Assembly (NCBI RefSeq): GCF_001040845.1
Contig: NZ_CP011941.1
Coordinates: 2,300,890-2,364,889 of the forward strand
Origin: Synechococcus sp. WH 8020
GTDB lineage: Bacteria; Cyanobacteriota; Cyanobacteriia; PCC-6307; Cyanobiaceae
Direction: 5' to 3'
Length of the DNA: 64,000 bases
The notes under the pieces are model-generated. The model saw only the letters and a list, made by a program, of their open reading frames with translations, was not told the origin of the DNA and ran no database searches. Shown in pieces: positions 1 to 8,748 of the stretch. Numbering within the stretch: the first letter of the stretch is position 1; every line of letters begins with the position of its first letter. Both the position numbers and the translations under genes were made by a program.

Positions 1-1
1 A

Positions 2-166
2 AAGCCTGCTCTCGTTGCAAAGCTTGAATTAGCTCAACGAACAGCTTTTTTAGATGCAGGTTGGAATATTATAGAATTGTCCCCTTCACTCGCTAAGCAT
101 TATGGTATGGGAGGCAATGTGACAAGTAACCCTATATTTATTAGAAATCTTGATGCAAAAGTCTAA
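2..166 (+). CDS. C-terminal end of an unidentified protein (truncated by the window edge)
   Basis: An open frame runs from the left edge for 54 codons and ends at TAA 164-166. The visible tail includes LDAGWNIIELSPSL and HYGMGGNVTSNPIFIRN. The codons are AT-rich like those of the next genes, so it belongs to the same accessory block and is probably cotranscribed with the sulfotransferase that starts 4 bp later. I do not recognise the family. A GG-containing tail is seen in amidinotransferases, but the catalytic Cys expected there is absent, so no function is given. Confidence 0.55.
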   Translation, partial: KPALVAKLELAQRTAFLDAGWNIIELSPSLAKHYGMGGNVTSNPIFIRNLDAKV

Positions 167-170
167 GCAA

Positions 171-1100
171 ATGAAACGAGTTTTTGTTCGTGGTATCAGT
201 CGTTCTGGTGGCACCTTAATGGTCACAATTTTAGATGCACACCCAGATCTAGCGATGACTTACGAAACCTATGAGCATCTTTTGTCACCAATTTCACCAT
301 CGAAAGATCATTTAGAGGCTGCCATTAATTGCATAGATAATAGAGTATCGAAAAAGGGGATTTATCCTAAGTTAAAAGATAAATTTCTTCCAAAAGCTTT
401 TTCTACTTCAAGCTCTCTTGATTCTAAAAAGTTTCTTCTTTTTGCCGACCGTGCAGAGCGTGCCGGTGTCAATTCTTCTTGTCTTCACGAGGCTTTACTC
501 AAACATAAAAAAGCTAATCTGACATTTGATTCTTTTAAGCATCGAATGCAATTTGTCGAACAAGTCGCTCTTATAAAGGCTGTTCATGAAGAGAAGTCTG
601 GCTGGGGTGCAAAGTTATTAGGTAAATATCAAGAAACGATTGATCTCTGGCCTGATGCAAAGATTTTATTTATGTTACGTGATGGCCGTGATATTGCAGC
701 CTCTCGAACTAGCAAGGGAAGCTTTGATCAGACAATTGGAGAAATAGCCAGCGGTTATGTATCACAGATAAACAAATTTGAGAAATTTACTTCAAAATAT
801 CCTACGTCTGGTTATTTAGTCAATTATGAGTCATTAGTAAGGAATCCAGAAGTTGAGTTGAGATCAATTGTCTCTTTTCTTGGCTTGCAGTGGAGTGATC
901 ATCTTTTAAAGCATGATGAAATGAATTTATCGATATTCTCTAATCCTAAAGGACACTTATCTAGAGATCAAGTAAACAAGCCTATTAATAACGCAAGTAT
1001 AGGAAGATGGAAAACTAATCTATCACATTCTGAAGTTCTTGAGTTTGAGTCAATTGCAGGTGAAACTTTAATGCGGCATGGTTACTCCTTGTCTTCTTGA
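171..1100 (+). CDS. Sulfotransferase family protein
   Basis: Predicted PAPS-dependent sulfotransferase of about 309 residues, expected to move sulfate from PAPS to a glycan or other surface acceptor. The 5'-phosphosulfate loop SRSGGT lies at residues 10-15, and a 3'-phosphate binding motif LRDGRDIAASR lies near residue 170. Both are hallmark sites of the fold. I chose ATG 171, 4 bp after the preceding stop, because it puts the P-loop at the expected distance from the N-terminus; TTG 150 and ATG 153 in the same frame would overlap the previous gene. It is a clear paralogue of the gene at 8745: both have RSGGTL followed by LDAHP, and both end with GHLS.DQ and SIG.WK. The acceptor is unknown. 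Confidence 0.85.
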   Translation: MKRVFVRGISRSGGTLMVTILDAHPDLAMTYETYEHLLSPISPSKDHLEAAINCIDNRVSKKGIYPKLKDKFLPKAFSTSSSLDSKKFLLFADRAERAGVNSSCLHEALLKHKKANLTFDSFKHRMQFVEQVALIKAVHEEKSGWGAKLLGKYQETIDLWPDAKILFMLRDGRDIAASRTSKGSFDQTIGEIASGYVSQINKFEKFTSKYPTSGYLVNYESLVRNPEVELRSIVSFLGLQWSDHLLKHDEMNLSIFSNPKGHLSRDQVNKPINNASIGRWKTNLSHSEVLEFESIAGETLMRHGYSLSS

Positions 1101-1175
1101 ATATAGAACACACAATACATTTCGCAAAACAGAAGGCATTTTTCAGCCAATTCTTTTAGTCGATGATTTAAGATC

Positions 1176-3248
1176 ATGATCAATCCTGAATACCGAGAAT
1201 TGTTGCATCATTTGGGTCAAACTGTGACTCTATCCGATCTAATCCACTCAAGGAAAAAAGATGTCGTTGCATTGAGACATGATGTTGATCATGATTTAGG
1301 TATTGCTCTCGATATGGCCGCTGAAGAATATAAATTTGGGAATCGCAAAGCTACATATTGTATTCTACATACTCATCCTTATTGTAAAGAAAATTTCTTT
1401 ATTGATCGCCTTTATCAGTTGATTGATTATGGCCACGAGATTGGTCTACATTTAGACGCTTTAGGCTCTTGGTGGCGTGGTGAAACAGAAGATCCCTTTG
1501 GTGATCTTGAGCGTTGGCTAGAGTGGCTCCATAATGCAGGAATCAAAATTACCATTAGTGCCACACATGGAGCAAAAGAATGTTATTTAGGTAATTTTTC
1601 AAATCATTGGATGTGGTCAGACCTTAGAGGATCTAATCCTGCACAATCCTATCAAGGTATTTCTGCGGAAGGTATTCATGTTGAAGATGTGTCAAAACAG
1701 CTGCAATATCCTGAAAACCATCAGATTAGAAGATCTGATGGAAAAGTAATGGATTTATGGTCTGTTTCTATGTCATCTCTTTGTATTTCCTATGAAGCTT
1801 GTACTTTGAATCATGACCATTATTGGACGGATTCCGGCGGTCAATGGAAGCGTTCACCAGATCCAATGGACAATAATCTTTCTGTCGGATCACATCAAGT
1901 TCTAGTTCATCCTTGGTGGTGGAGAAACGTCAGACAATCGTTCCTCATTCTTTCAACTGCTCGATGTGGGACAAAATGGTTGTGTGATCGGATTGCTATT
2001 AGAACCTCAGCTACTGTATTACACGAACGAAGCCTCAATCAGAATGGTTCTTCTATAACTCCTGTATTAGGGTTAAAAAGAACAGCAGGTGATTTTGTTG
2101 GTTTGATCCAGAATGAAAGATTAATCAAAACATTGACACTTCGCTCAATGGCTGGACATCGCGCATCCAGAAAGGATATTGTTGAAGCAAATGTTTATCT
2201 TCCTCATGTCAATCAGTCATGGCTTAAACAGGATGATATTCAAATTGTCCATTTACATCGAGACCCGGCTCTAGTCGTTCGATCACTTCTACAAAGAGGT
2301 TGGTACAATACAAAAGATGATAGATCCCATCCAACATTTATCAATGGAGATTGGCTTCATTTTAATCCTTTAGAAAAGGCTTGTACATATTGGGCTCAAA
2401 CAAATCAGCTTCTGTTAGACCAGCATCCTAATGCAATTAAAATATCTGTAGAAGAGCTTCAGCAAAATCCATCTGCCGTTGATAATCTTATTGCGGAGCT
2501 CGGCTTCATCGTCCACCCCCTTCTAGTTGCTGCTGATAATCATTTTTATCAACAACGTGACCCTACGACTAAGTGGAGAATCCCGCCTTATTCTCATTGG
2601 TCAAGAAAAAATAAACGCATTTTCAAGAATATATGCCAACCTGTTGCTGATTTATTAAAGAGAGATACTAAGTATATGGTGCAATCCCATCAACCCATAT
2701 CTTTGTTGTCATGTTATACGTTAAGTATTCGTGATTTGTTGCGTAAATACAGCTCCATTGTTGTGAGTAATATTCAATTCTTTGCTAACAATTTTTCTAA
2801 TCTTAAATCCTATGCTTACACTATTGATACACTAAAAGGTTGCTCCTCAGGTTGTTCTTGGTTTTCTTTCGAACGTCTTTTTGGTTGGCATCGTGGTCAC
2901 TTCACTAAAAGGTTGATTCCAGATCTACGTCTCTCTTTATTTCCAGATGTAATTGTTACTGGTTCTTTTAAAGCATTTATACATGATGCTGGTTTTGTTG
3001 GCCGATTATTTTTAGTTTCTTATGATCTAAAAGGTACAGTTATTGAGCGTCGTCCTGTATTGCGCCTTGAAGTTGGCTCGAAGAATGTCGCTTCAGGTCA
3101 GTTTTCGGAACGATTTTCTAACCTCTCTTCTTCGTATGTCTTTCCAATTTTATTCGTAGATAACTCTTCTGATAGTTGGGAAGTTTCAAACATTGAAGTT
3201 ACATTTAAGGCCAAAAGGGCTTCGGGCTATTCTATTTCATCCTGTTAA
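1176..3248 (+). CDS. Polysaccharide deacetylase-like / sulfotransferase fusion protein
   Basis: This 690-residue protein appears to join two catalytic modules. Residues 1-250 resemble a divergent carbohydrate-esterase-4 or WbmS-like deacetylase: RHDVDHD at residues 34-40 would hold the catalytic Asp and a metal ligand, GHEIGLHLD follows near residue 86, and HPWWW closes the domain. Directly after it comes a sulfotransferase module with P-loop LSTARCGTKWL near residue 258 and a second PAPS motif LHRDPALVVRSL. The last 180 residues match nothing I know; hydrophobic alternation suggests a beta-rich, possibly carbohydrate-binding domain. If both modules are active, one polypeptide could N-deacetylate and then sulfate a sugar, as animal heparan N-deacetylase/N-sulfotransferases do. 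That analogy is inference. Confidence 0.7.
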   Translation: MINPEYRELLHHLGQTVTLSDLIHSRKKDVVALRHDVDHDLGIALDMAAEEYKFGNRKATYCILHTHPYCKENFFIDRLYQLIDYGHEIGLHLDALGSWWRGETEDPFGDLERWLEWLHNAGIKITISATHGAKECYLGNFSNHWMWSDLRGSNPAQSYQGISAEGIHVEDVSKQLQYPENHQIRRSDGKVMDLWSVSMSSLCISYEACTLNHDHYWTDSGGQWKRSPDPMDNNLSVGSHQVLVHPWWWRNVRQSFLILSTARCGTKWLCDRIAIRTSATVLHERSLNQNGSSITPVLGLKRTAGDFVGLIQNERLIKTLTLRSMAGHRASRKDIVEANVYLPHVNQSWLKQDDIQIVHLHRDPALVVRSLLQRGWYNTKDDRSHPTFINGDWLHFNPLEKACTYWAQTNQLLLDQHPNAIKISVEELQQNPSAVDNLIAELGFIVHPLLVAADNHFYQQRDPTTKWRIPPYSHWSRKNKRIFKNICQPVADLLKRDTKYMVQSHQPISLLSCYTLSIRDLLRKYSSIVVSNIQFFANNFSNLKSYAYTIDTLKGCSSGCSWFSFERLFGWHRGHFTKRLIPDLRLSLFPDVIVTGSFKAFIHDAGFVGRLFLVSYDLKGTVIERRPVLRLEVGSKNVASGQFSERFSNLSSSYVFPILFVDNSSDSWEVSNIEVTFKAKRASGYSISSC

Positions 3249-3311
3249 TATATGCATTTATCTGTCCCTATTATTTGCCTCAAGTATATCTGTACTCAAG
3301 AACTTTGAATT

Positions 3312-4904
3312 ATGCTTTTTTATAGATATCTTATATTGAAAAATTCTAGAGTTCATCATGTCATTCACGTTTGGACAACTTCTCTTTTTTGGTGGATTTC
3401 TGAGTTCACTCGCATTCTCAAGTGGAAAGGTATTCTAGGTTCGATACTATGTTTTTTGGGACCTGCACTTCAAGTAAACTCAATCCTTATAGTCTTATCA
3501 TATTCTTCTTGGCTTTCATCTAATGAGGTAAGGAATTATTTCGGCATGAGCCTTGTCCCTAGGGAGTCACCTGCATTAATGTTCTTCGTAGCCAGTGTTG
3601 TACTCATACTACTGTTAACTGCTGGATTTATGCAGTGGCTTGGATATACTTTGTTGCTTAAATCTCGCTTCTTTGTTGAGCGCAGTCTCGTTAGGCTTTT
3701 ATTGGCTTTTTTTGAAAATAACTACTATATCCCTTCTCTAAAATTCAAATCATTCAGCTCTCACTCTAGAAAACTTCTTCAGGTTCTTCGCAGTGAAGTG
3801 CGTATTGCAGGGCGTGTATCTTTATCTCTTCACTTAGCGCTATCAGATATGTTTTTAGTAATTATTTCTAGTGCTTCATTGATTTGGATATCACCTTTCT
3901 TAAGTTTTCTTATCTCACCCGTTTTAATTATTTCTGCCATTTACATTGCTAGGACTGGTCGTATGGCTGCTCAGACCTCAGTACGTTATACAGATATAGC
4001 GCCACTTGTATCATCTGAATTTAGGAATAATTTAGGCTATCGCAATTCTAGCTCCCTGGTTGACACTCATCCATTTTCCAGTTCGCTCGATTTATTTTTC
4101 AGAATGCTAAATGCAAAAACCGATAGTGGACTTATATCTGATACTTGCTTAGCTGTCTTAGTTTTTTTCATCTTATGTTTACTTGGCCCAGGAGGCCCTG
4201 CTGCTCAGACTGGTTGGCAAATGCTAGTCGGCTATTTAATAGCATTACGATTCTTCCAAACGTATACACGCAAACTTATCACAAAGTTGTCAGTATGGAA
4301 TAGATTCTATCCTAGGATGATTAAATTAAAGACCTACCTTGAGAACATAAGTCAATCTTCTGCCGTTCCCAACGCTACCTTTTACGAGATTAATCTTTTA
4401 AGTACAATCGGCAGCCATCATATGATTAGGCTTGAGAGAGGTGTTATTCTTCCTGTATTTCTATCATTCTCATTATCTCCAACAACACTTTTTGGTTTAG
4501 CGAAGAGCTTAATGTGGAATAAATCTTCCACCTACTCCTTTCTTTTAAATGCTGTTCTTGTAGAAGACACAATTGAAAATGCATTCCATAGGGCTCGTCT
4601 ACTTGATAAATGGATTATTGTAATTCCTCCGAAATTGCATGGTCAATACAATGATTATGTTGACCTTGAACCCTGTAATGATTTTATGCTTATCTTCGCC
4701 TATAGTGAAATTAAGGATTTTGATTTTTTAAATTCTAGATTTCTTGTTTTATTAACATCACCTGATAGTTTTGGGTCAGGAGTTGTTTGTCATGAATTTT
4801 CCAAAAGCTTGCTCTCTTTACCTAAGGCATCCAAACCAGTCAATCTAAACACTGTAAACTTAAGTGACGCAGTCGATGAGGATTGGGACGCAGAGGATGA
4901 ATGA
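3312..4904 (+). CDS. ABC-exporter-like membrane protein lacking recognisable ATPase motifs
   Basis: This 530-residue protein has a hydrophobic first two-thirds with probable transmembrane segments near residues 45-68, 88-115, 175-212 and 275-310. The layout, and the run LVGYLIALRFFQTYTRKL, recall the end of a type I ABC exporter membrane domain. The remaining 180 residues sit where a nucleotide-binding domain would be. No Walker A, ABC signature or Walker B motif is present; only weak echoes remain (VEDTIENAF and LLDKWIIVIPPKL, resembling the stretch ahead of an ABC signature). The acidic tail ends DEDWDAEDE. It may be a degenerate exporter subunit working with another ATPase, or an unrelated membrane protein. 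It lies among glycan-modifying genes. Confidence 0.5.
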   Translation: MLFYRYLILKNSRVHHVIHVWTTSLFWWISEFTRILKWKGILGSILCFLGPALQVNSILIVLSYSSWLSSNEVRNYFGMSLVPRESPALMFFVASVVLILLLTAGFMQWLGYTLLLKSRFFVERSLVRLLLAFFENNYYIPSLKFKSFSSHSRKLLQVLRSEVRIAGRVSLSLHLALSDMFLVIISSASLIWISPFLSFLISPVLIISAIYIARTGRMAAQTSVRYTDIAPLVSSEFRNNLGYRNSSSLVDTHPFSSSLDLFFRMLNAKTDSGLISDTCLAVLVFFILCLLGPGGPAAQTGWQMLVGYLIALRFFQTYTRKLITKLSVWNRFYPRMIKLKTYLENISQSSAVPNATFYEINLLSTIGSHHMIRLERGVILPVFLSFSLSPTTLFGLAKSLMWNKSSTYSFLLNAVLVEDTIENAFHRARLLDKWIIVIPPKLHGQYNDYVDLEPCNDFMLIFAYSEIKDFDFLNSRFLVLLTSPDSFGSGVVCHEFSKSLLSLPKASKPVNLNTVNLSDAVDEDWDAEDE

Positions 4905-4921
4905 TGCTATATTAAAATGTC

Positions 4922-4949
4922 AAGCTTACTCTTGGTAAGCTTTTTATTT
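4922..4949 (+). terminator. Hairpin with T-tail between the membrane protein and the next glycosyltransferase gene
   Basis: AAGCTTAC (4922-4929) pairs perfectly with GTAAGCTT (4935-4942) across a 5-nt loop and runs into TTTTTATTT. The form is that of an intrinsic terminator for the gene ending at 4904. It is only 15 bp upstream of the next ATG at 4957. Confidence 0.7.
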
Positions 4950-4956
4950 GACTTGA

Positions 4957-6639
4957 ATGTCCTCAGAAGATATTACTAAAAATATTGTACCAATTGTATT
5001 CTCAAGGCCATCACTTCATAATGATGGGAGAGTTCGACGTCAAATTCAATTTTTATCCCAAAAATATTTTTCTCAGGTTGTATTCATTGGAAAACTAGAA
5101 TCAAACGATGATTTTAATCCTTATTTGTTTGACCATAGAAAGGGATATCCATATGCAAAAATACTTCATCTTTCAACTCGTAAACGAATTAACCGCATTC
5201 TTGCTCGTTGTTACACTCGCTGCATTCTCTCTCCTTTTCTTATTTTATACAAAGATTTAGGTCTGTTTTACTACCGATTACGACGTGCTTTCTCGAAAAT
5301 TACTCTTTCACTCAAAATCCCTCATGAATTACATAAATTCTACCGCCCCGCTGTTAAATTATTTTCATGGCTTGTTCAGCTAACAAAAGCTATTAGCTCA
5401 ATACTGACAGCTCTAATTGTTTTATTAATTATATCTCTTAGGCAGTTTAAGATCGTTACCGTTAAATCACTTTCATGGCTTGTTCGGCTAACAAAAATTA
5501 GAATTATTTGGCCAAAATCGACAGATCTAATTATTTCATTAATTATATCTCTTAGACAGTTTAAGAACGTTACCAATAACTCACTTTCAAGGCCTTTTCA
5601 GCAATTCAAAGTTGTTTCCCTAACCCCTGTTGGTGCTTACATTGATTTAACTTCGACTATCCTTGGTGATTTATTTTGCAGTCCCAAGTTTTCAGGTAAA
5701 TCTTTTCATATCTATTTCAATGATATCGAATCTCTTTGTATTCTCTCAAGTCTTGAAAGCAATTTAGCATTATTTTCTCTTTCACCGTCAAATCTCTCAG
5801 AAAAAATTAAATTCATCCAGCTTGACCTCCATGAGTATTTTTTGGATCAAACAGCTGTTAAACGTAATTCACATCAAATTGATAATTATATTGATTTAAT
5901 ACGCTCTACTCATCAAATTTATCCGTTTTCAATTTCTACTGTCTCTTCAAGTCTTGCTTCCCTTTACCAGAAACACTTTAATATCGATGGACTAGATGTC
6001 CATGCAATATATAATGCCCCTTTGCATTCTTCTCCACAATTCTCCTCCATTAATGTTGATCCGTTGACTCTGATCGCTTCCAACAGAATTGAAAAGATCA
6101 AAATCATTCATCATGGTATTGCATCAAGCTTTAGACAACTTGATACCTTGCTGCATTCACTCAATAATTCAGAGAAGCTTGCCAAGTCATTCGAATTAAA
6201 CCTTATGTTGGTTGCAAACTCACCTCTACAAAAGGACTACTTGAGCTATTTGAAAGATCTAGCCGCTTGTTCTAGTGTCTCCATTAACTTTCTGGATCCT
6301 GTGCCCACCGACAATATTGTCAATACAATTTCCCAATTTGATATTGCCTTTGTCGGTATTCCTCCCATATCTACTAGCTACGCTAACTGCTTGCCGAATA
6401 AGTTTTTCGAATCTATTCATGCTGGTCTAGCACTCATTGCAGGTCCTAGCTTGGATATGGTAAACTTGATTGATAAATTCAATCTTGGGATTGGACTAAA
6501 TGATTACACTGAATATGAAATAACTCAAGCATTGCTTATGATTAGTGATTCTAACTTTCACTCTTACAAAAAAAATTCGCGCGATGCCGCCATCCACCTT
6601 TCTTTTGAGTCTGTTGCTGAACTCTATCTTCCAACTTGA
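4957..6639 (+). CDS. Divergent glycosyltransferase (GT4-like) with internal duplication
   Basis: The protein is 560 residues long. The start (VPIVFSRPSLHNDGRVRRQI) resembles the opening strand and NDGRV motif of GT-B family 4 glycosyltransferases. The C-terminal third has a donor-side layout: an IHHG turn, ANSPLQKDYL, a VP.DNIV helix, then LPNKFFESIHAGLALIAG, which matches the K.fE....G.p nucleotide-sugar site. Between these, residues about 133-216 form a hydrophobic and basic insert made of a tandem repeat (see the repeat entry), which may act as a membrane anchor. The gene is AT-rich and follows a terminator-like hairpin with no obvious Shine-Dalgarno sequence. Donor and acceptor sugars are unknown. 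Confidence 0.6.
   Translation: MSSEDITKNIVPIVFSRPSLHNDGRVRRQIQFLSQKYFSQVVFIGKLESNDDFNPYLFDHRKGYPYAKILHLSTRKRINRILARCYTRCILSPFLILYKDLGLFYYRLRRAFSKITLSLKIPHELHKFYRPAVKLFSWLVQLTKAISSILTALIVLLIISLRQFKIVTVKSLSWLVRLTKIRIIWPKSTDLIISLIISLRQFKNVTNNSLSRPFQQFKVVSLTPVGAYIDLTSTILGDLFCSPKFSGKSFHIYFNDIESLCILSSLESNLALFSLSPSNLSEKIKFIQLDLHEYFLDQTAVKRNSHQIDNYIDLIRSTHQIYPFSISTVSSSLASLYQKHFNIDGLDVHAIYNAPLHSSPQFSSINVDPLTLIASNRIEKIKIIHHGIASSFRQLDTLLHSLNNSEKLAKSFELNLMLVANSPLQKDYLSYLKDLAACSSVSINFLDPVPTDNIVNTISQFDIAFVGIPPISTSYANCLPNKFFESIHAGLALIAGPSLDMVNLIDKFNLGIGLNDYTEYEITQALLMISDSNFHSYKKNSRDAAIHLSFESVAELYLPT
5353..5605 (+). repeat. In-frame tandem repeat, about 108-114 bp, a little over two copies
   Basis: The segment beginning GTTAAATTATTTTCATGGCT at 5353 recurs at 5461 as GTTAAATCACTTTCATGGCT, an offset of 108 bp. 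The motif TTTAAG..CGTTACC at about 5446 recurs at about 5560, an offset of 114 bp. A third partial unit (CACTTTCAAGGCCTTTTCAG) follows at about 5581. Offsets are multiples of three, so the repeat is kept in frame. It encodes SWLV.LTK and LIISLRQFK..T twice. Confidence 0.85.
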
Positions 6640-6762
6640 TTTTCGTTAGTTTTGCCCTTATCTCCTACTTTCTCTGCTTTCAATCTTGTTTTCCATCACT
6701 CTCTATGTTTATTTATCATGGTTTTAATGTTCTTTCCATTTAATATGTATAGAGGATGAGTC

Positions 6763-8748
6763 TTGAAATCTTGTTTTTTGCAATTCGAGAGGCCCACTTC
6801 TCATTATATAGTAGGGGATACAATTAATGCCCTAATACTCCCGGCTTTAGATTGTGAGTATGAAGTGAAGCTTTATCCCTTACCATCTTCTCTTCATGCT
6901 TCTAATCTTATTCTTAATGGTAACAAGATAATTATAAAAGCTGAACTCCCTCCTGGAACCTTTTATCTTCGTGCAAGATCACGTCTTACAAATTTAGCTC
7001 ACGGCCTTAGTTCATGGACTGAATGGTCCTCTCCATTGTCTTTTCAGGTTCACTGTTCTGACGATAATCTTTGGCCTTTATGGATTCATGATCACAAGTT
7101 TTCACTTTCTTTGGAAAGGTCTATAGACAATTCCTATACACTTATCGACCCTGACTTTATACCCCCTAATGCTGAAAATATAAATTCTTCCGAGCTCAAG
7201 TGGTTTCCAACCTATGTCTTTGAGGGAGCCACACCTCTATTCAATGAAGACTCTGATTATTATAAAGATCCTTTCGTATATTACTTCACTTGCATCGACT
7301 ATCTACTTTCAATGGGCGCAAAGTTTATAACTTGGGATGATGTTATAGCCGGTTCAACTAATTCTGCTCCTCTCGAGATTCTTCTTCAATTCGATATTGA
7401 TGCTGGATTGATGTCTATGCGAAGGATTTATGAGGGGCTGCGTTCAAGAGGCATTAAAGCCACCGTAATGACCCACTTTACAGGGCATTACTGGTATTCA
7501 TATGATCTTAGTTGTGACGACATTGCTTGGATGAAGGATGCTGAAAGTAATAATTGGTGCATTGGCTATCACAATAACTCATTAAGTCAAGTTATTGGTA
7601 ATTCTTCTGATCCTATAGATGGTTCTGCTCTCAAGTTAGCCTCAAAGGTATTTTCCGATGATGTCAATTCTCTTCGTAAGCATTTTTCTGTAAATACTTA
7701 CACCAATCATGGGGGAAATGTGCGTAATAATCTTGTAGTTGCCCCTTCATCTCTTGACGTTAAGGGAGTAGATCGCTATGTCTCACCAGAGTTTTGGAAT
7801 GGTATTGATAGTATGTTTAGCGATGGTGGTTTCTTATCTCGTCCTGCAAGTTTGCGTCAGAAAGTCTCATCAATTACCAATGGCACTCATTTTTTTCGTA
7901 ATCATCCATTTAAGTATGCAAACTATTCCTTAACTGGTGATGTAGGGCCTAAGGCAAAACATTTGGCTCCTTCTATGTACGGTACACAATCTAAAATCTC
8001 AAATGATTATTTGCCTGGCTCTTCCAAGGAGTCTTTATGGTTGCAGCACCGAAAAGAAGTTAAGTCTAGCTTGCATCAAAGTCTCTCCTACTTGCGAATT
8101 AATAAACCAATTAGCTCTGGTTTTCTGAACTCACAACCCACGGAATTTCAGATAAACCGTTTAAGGTCTCTGCGTAGGGATAGCTTTCTTAAGCTTTATC
8201 CTTATCAGGAAGGTGATCCTAGAGTGTTTTGGTGGCGTATGATTAATGCCTGGGCACCTAAATCCGGCCTAATTCTTAATGTTGGTGCACTACCTCCAAG
8301 TCAGAAGGACGAAAATCTTTCTTTTCTTTCGCCCAATATTTCTCTTGTCGATATGGATATTGATGGCTCAAGGGAACCGGATTATGTAATGGATATATGT
8401 AATGTGCCTACCATGTTTTCAAATAAGTTCTCAGGAATTATGCTTTTTGGTTTGCCTTATTTTTCTTCTCCTAGTCAAGCTATATCGTCCTGCTTAGAAG
8501 TTACAAAACCGGGTGGTGTTGGTCTCTTTGGTTTTGCTTCTGATACCCACCCAGCTAGAGGATCTATCTTTCATCCCTCTACTCGTCATACATGGTGTAT
8601 AGAGGCTGAGCCACTTGTTGACATTGGTCTAAAGGCCAATCTATGGGCTTTTTCTGGTAATAATCTTGATCAGCTTTTTATTGGTTGGACTCATCTTAAA
8701 ATAGAATTTATGGGTCATTATTGGTTTGTTGTGGCTCAAAAGTTGTGA
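6763..8748 (+). CDS. Fn3-like / polysaccharide deacetylase-like / methyltransferase-like multidomain protein
   Basis: Three regions can be read in 661 residues. Residues about 10-97 look like a beta-sandwich ending in WTEWSSPLSFQV, which resembles a fibronectin type III or cytokine-receptor strand. Residues about 205-400 carry FDIDAG (210-215), THFTGHYW, GYHNNS and TNHGG, spaced like the metal and catalytic sites of a CE4-type deacetylase. Residues about 500-661 have a Rossmann layout: GLILNVGALPP, then SLVDMDIDGS, then DYVMDICNVP and TKPGGVGLFG, as in SAM-dependent methyltransferases. I chose TTG 6763 because AGAGGA lies 6 bp upstream, a good ribosome site, and no in-frame ATG lies near. It overlaps the next gene by 4 bp, so the two are translationally coupled. 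Confidence 0.65.
   Translation: MKSCFLQFERPTSHYIVGDTINALILPALDCEYEVKLYPLPSSLHASNLILNGNKIIIKAELPPGTFYLRARSRLTNLAHGLSSWTEWSSPLSFQVHCSDDNLWPLWIHDHKFSLSLERSIDNSYTLIDPDFIPPNAENINSSELKWFPTYVFEGATPLFNEDSDYYKDPFVYYFTCIDYLLSMGAKFITWDDVIAGSTNSAPLEILLQFDIDAGLMSMRRIYEGLRSRGIKATVMTHFTGHYWYSYDLSCDDIAWMKDAESNNWCIGYHNNSLSQVIGNSSDPIDGSALKLASKVFSDDVNSLRKHFSVNTYTNHGGNVRNNLVVAPSSLDVKGVDRYVSPEFWNGIDSMFSDGGFLSRPASLRQKVSSITNGTHFFRNHPFKYANYSLTGDVGPKAKHLAPSMYGTQSKISNDYLPGSSKESLWLQHRKEVKSSLHQSLSYLRINKPISSGFLNSQPTEFQINRLRSLRRDSFLKLYPYQEGDPRVFWWRMINAWAPKSGLILNVGALPPSQKDENLSFLSPNISLVDMDIDGSREPDYVMDICNVPTMFSNKFSGIMLFGLPYFSSPSQAISSCLEVTKPGGVGLFGFASDTHPARGSIFHPSTRHTWCIEAEPLVDIGLKANLWAFSGNNLDQLFIGWTHLKIEFMGHYWFVVAQKL

Noticed and set aside
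2-166. Amidinotransferase C-terminus for the truncated first gene
   Set aside because: Only a GG-containing tail is shared; the catalytic Cys expected near it is absent.
150-170. Longer start (TTG 150 or ATG 153) for the first sulfotransferase
   Set aside because: It would overlap the preceding frame by up to 17 bp. ATG 171 follows that stop closely and leaves the PAPS loop at the usual distance from the N-terminus. The longer form cannot be excluded.
5376-5576. Minus-strand 66-codon frame in the repeat region
   Set aside because: It is a mirror of the tandem repeat in the real gene, with no start signal or family match.
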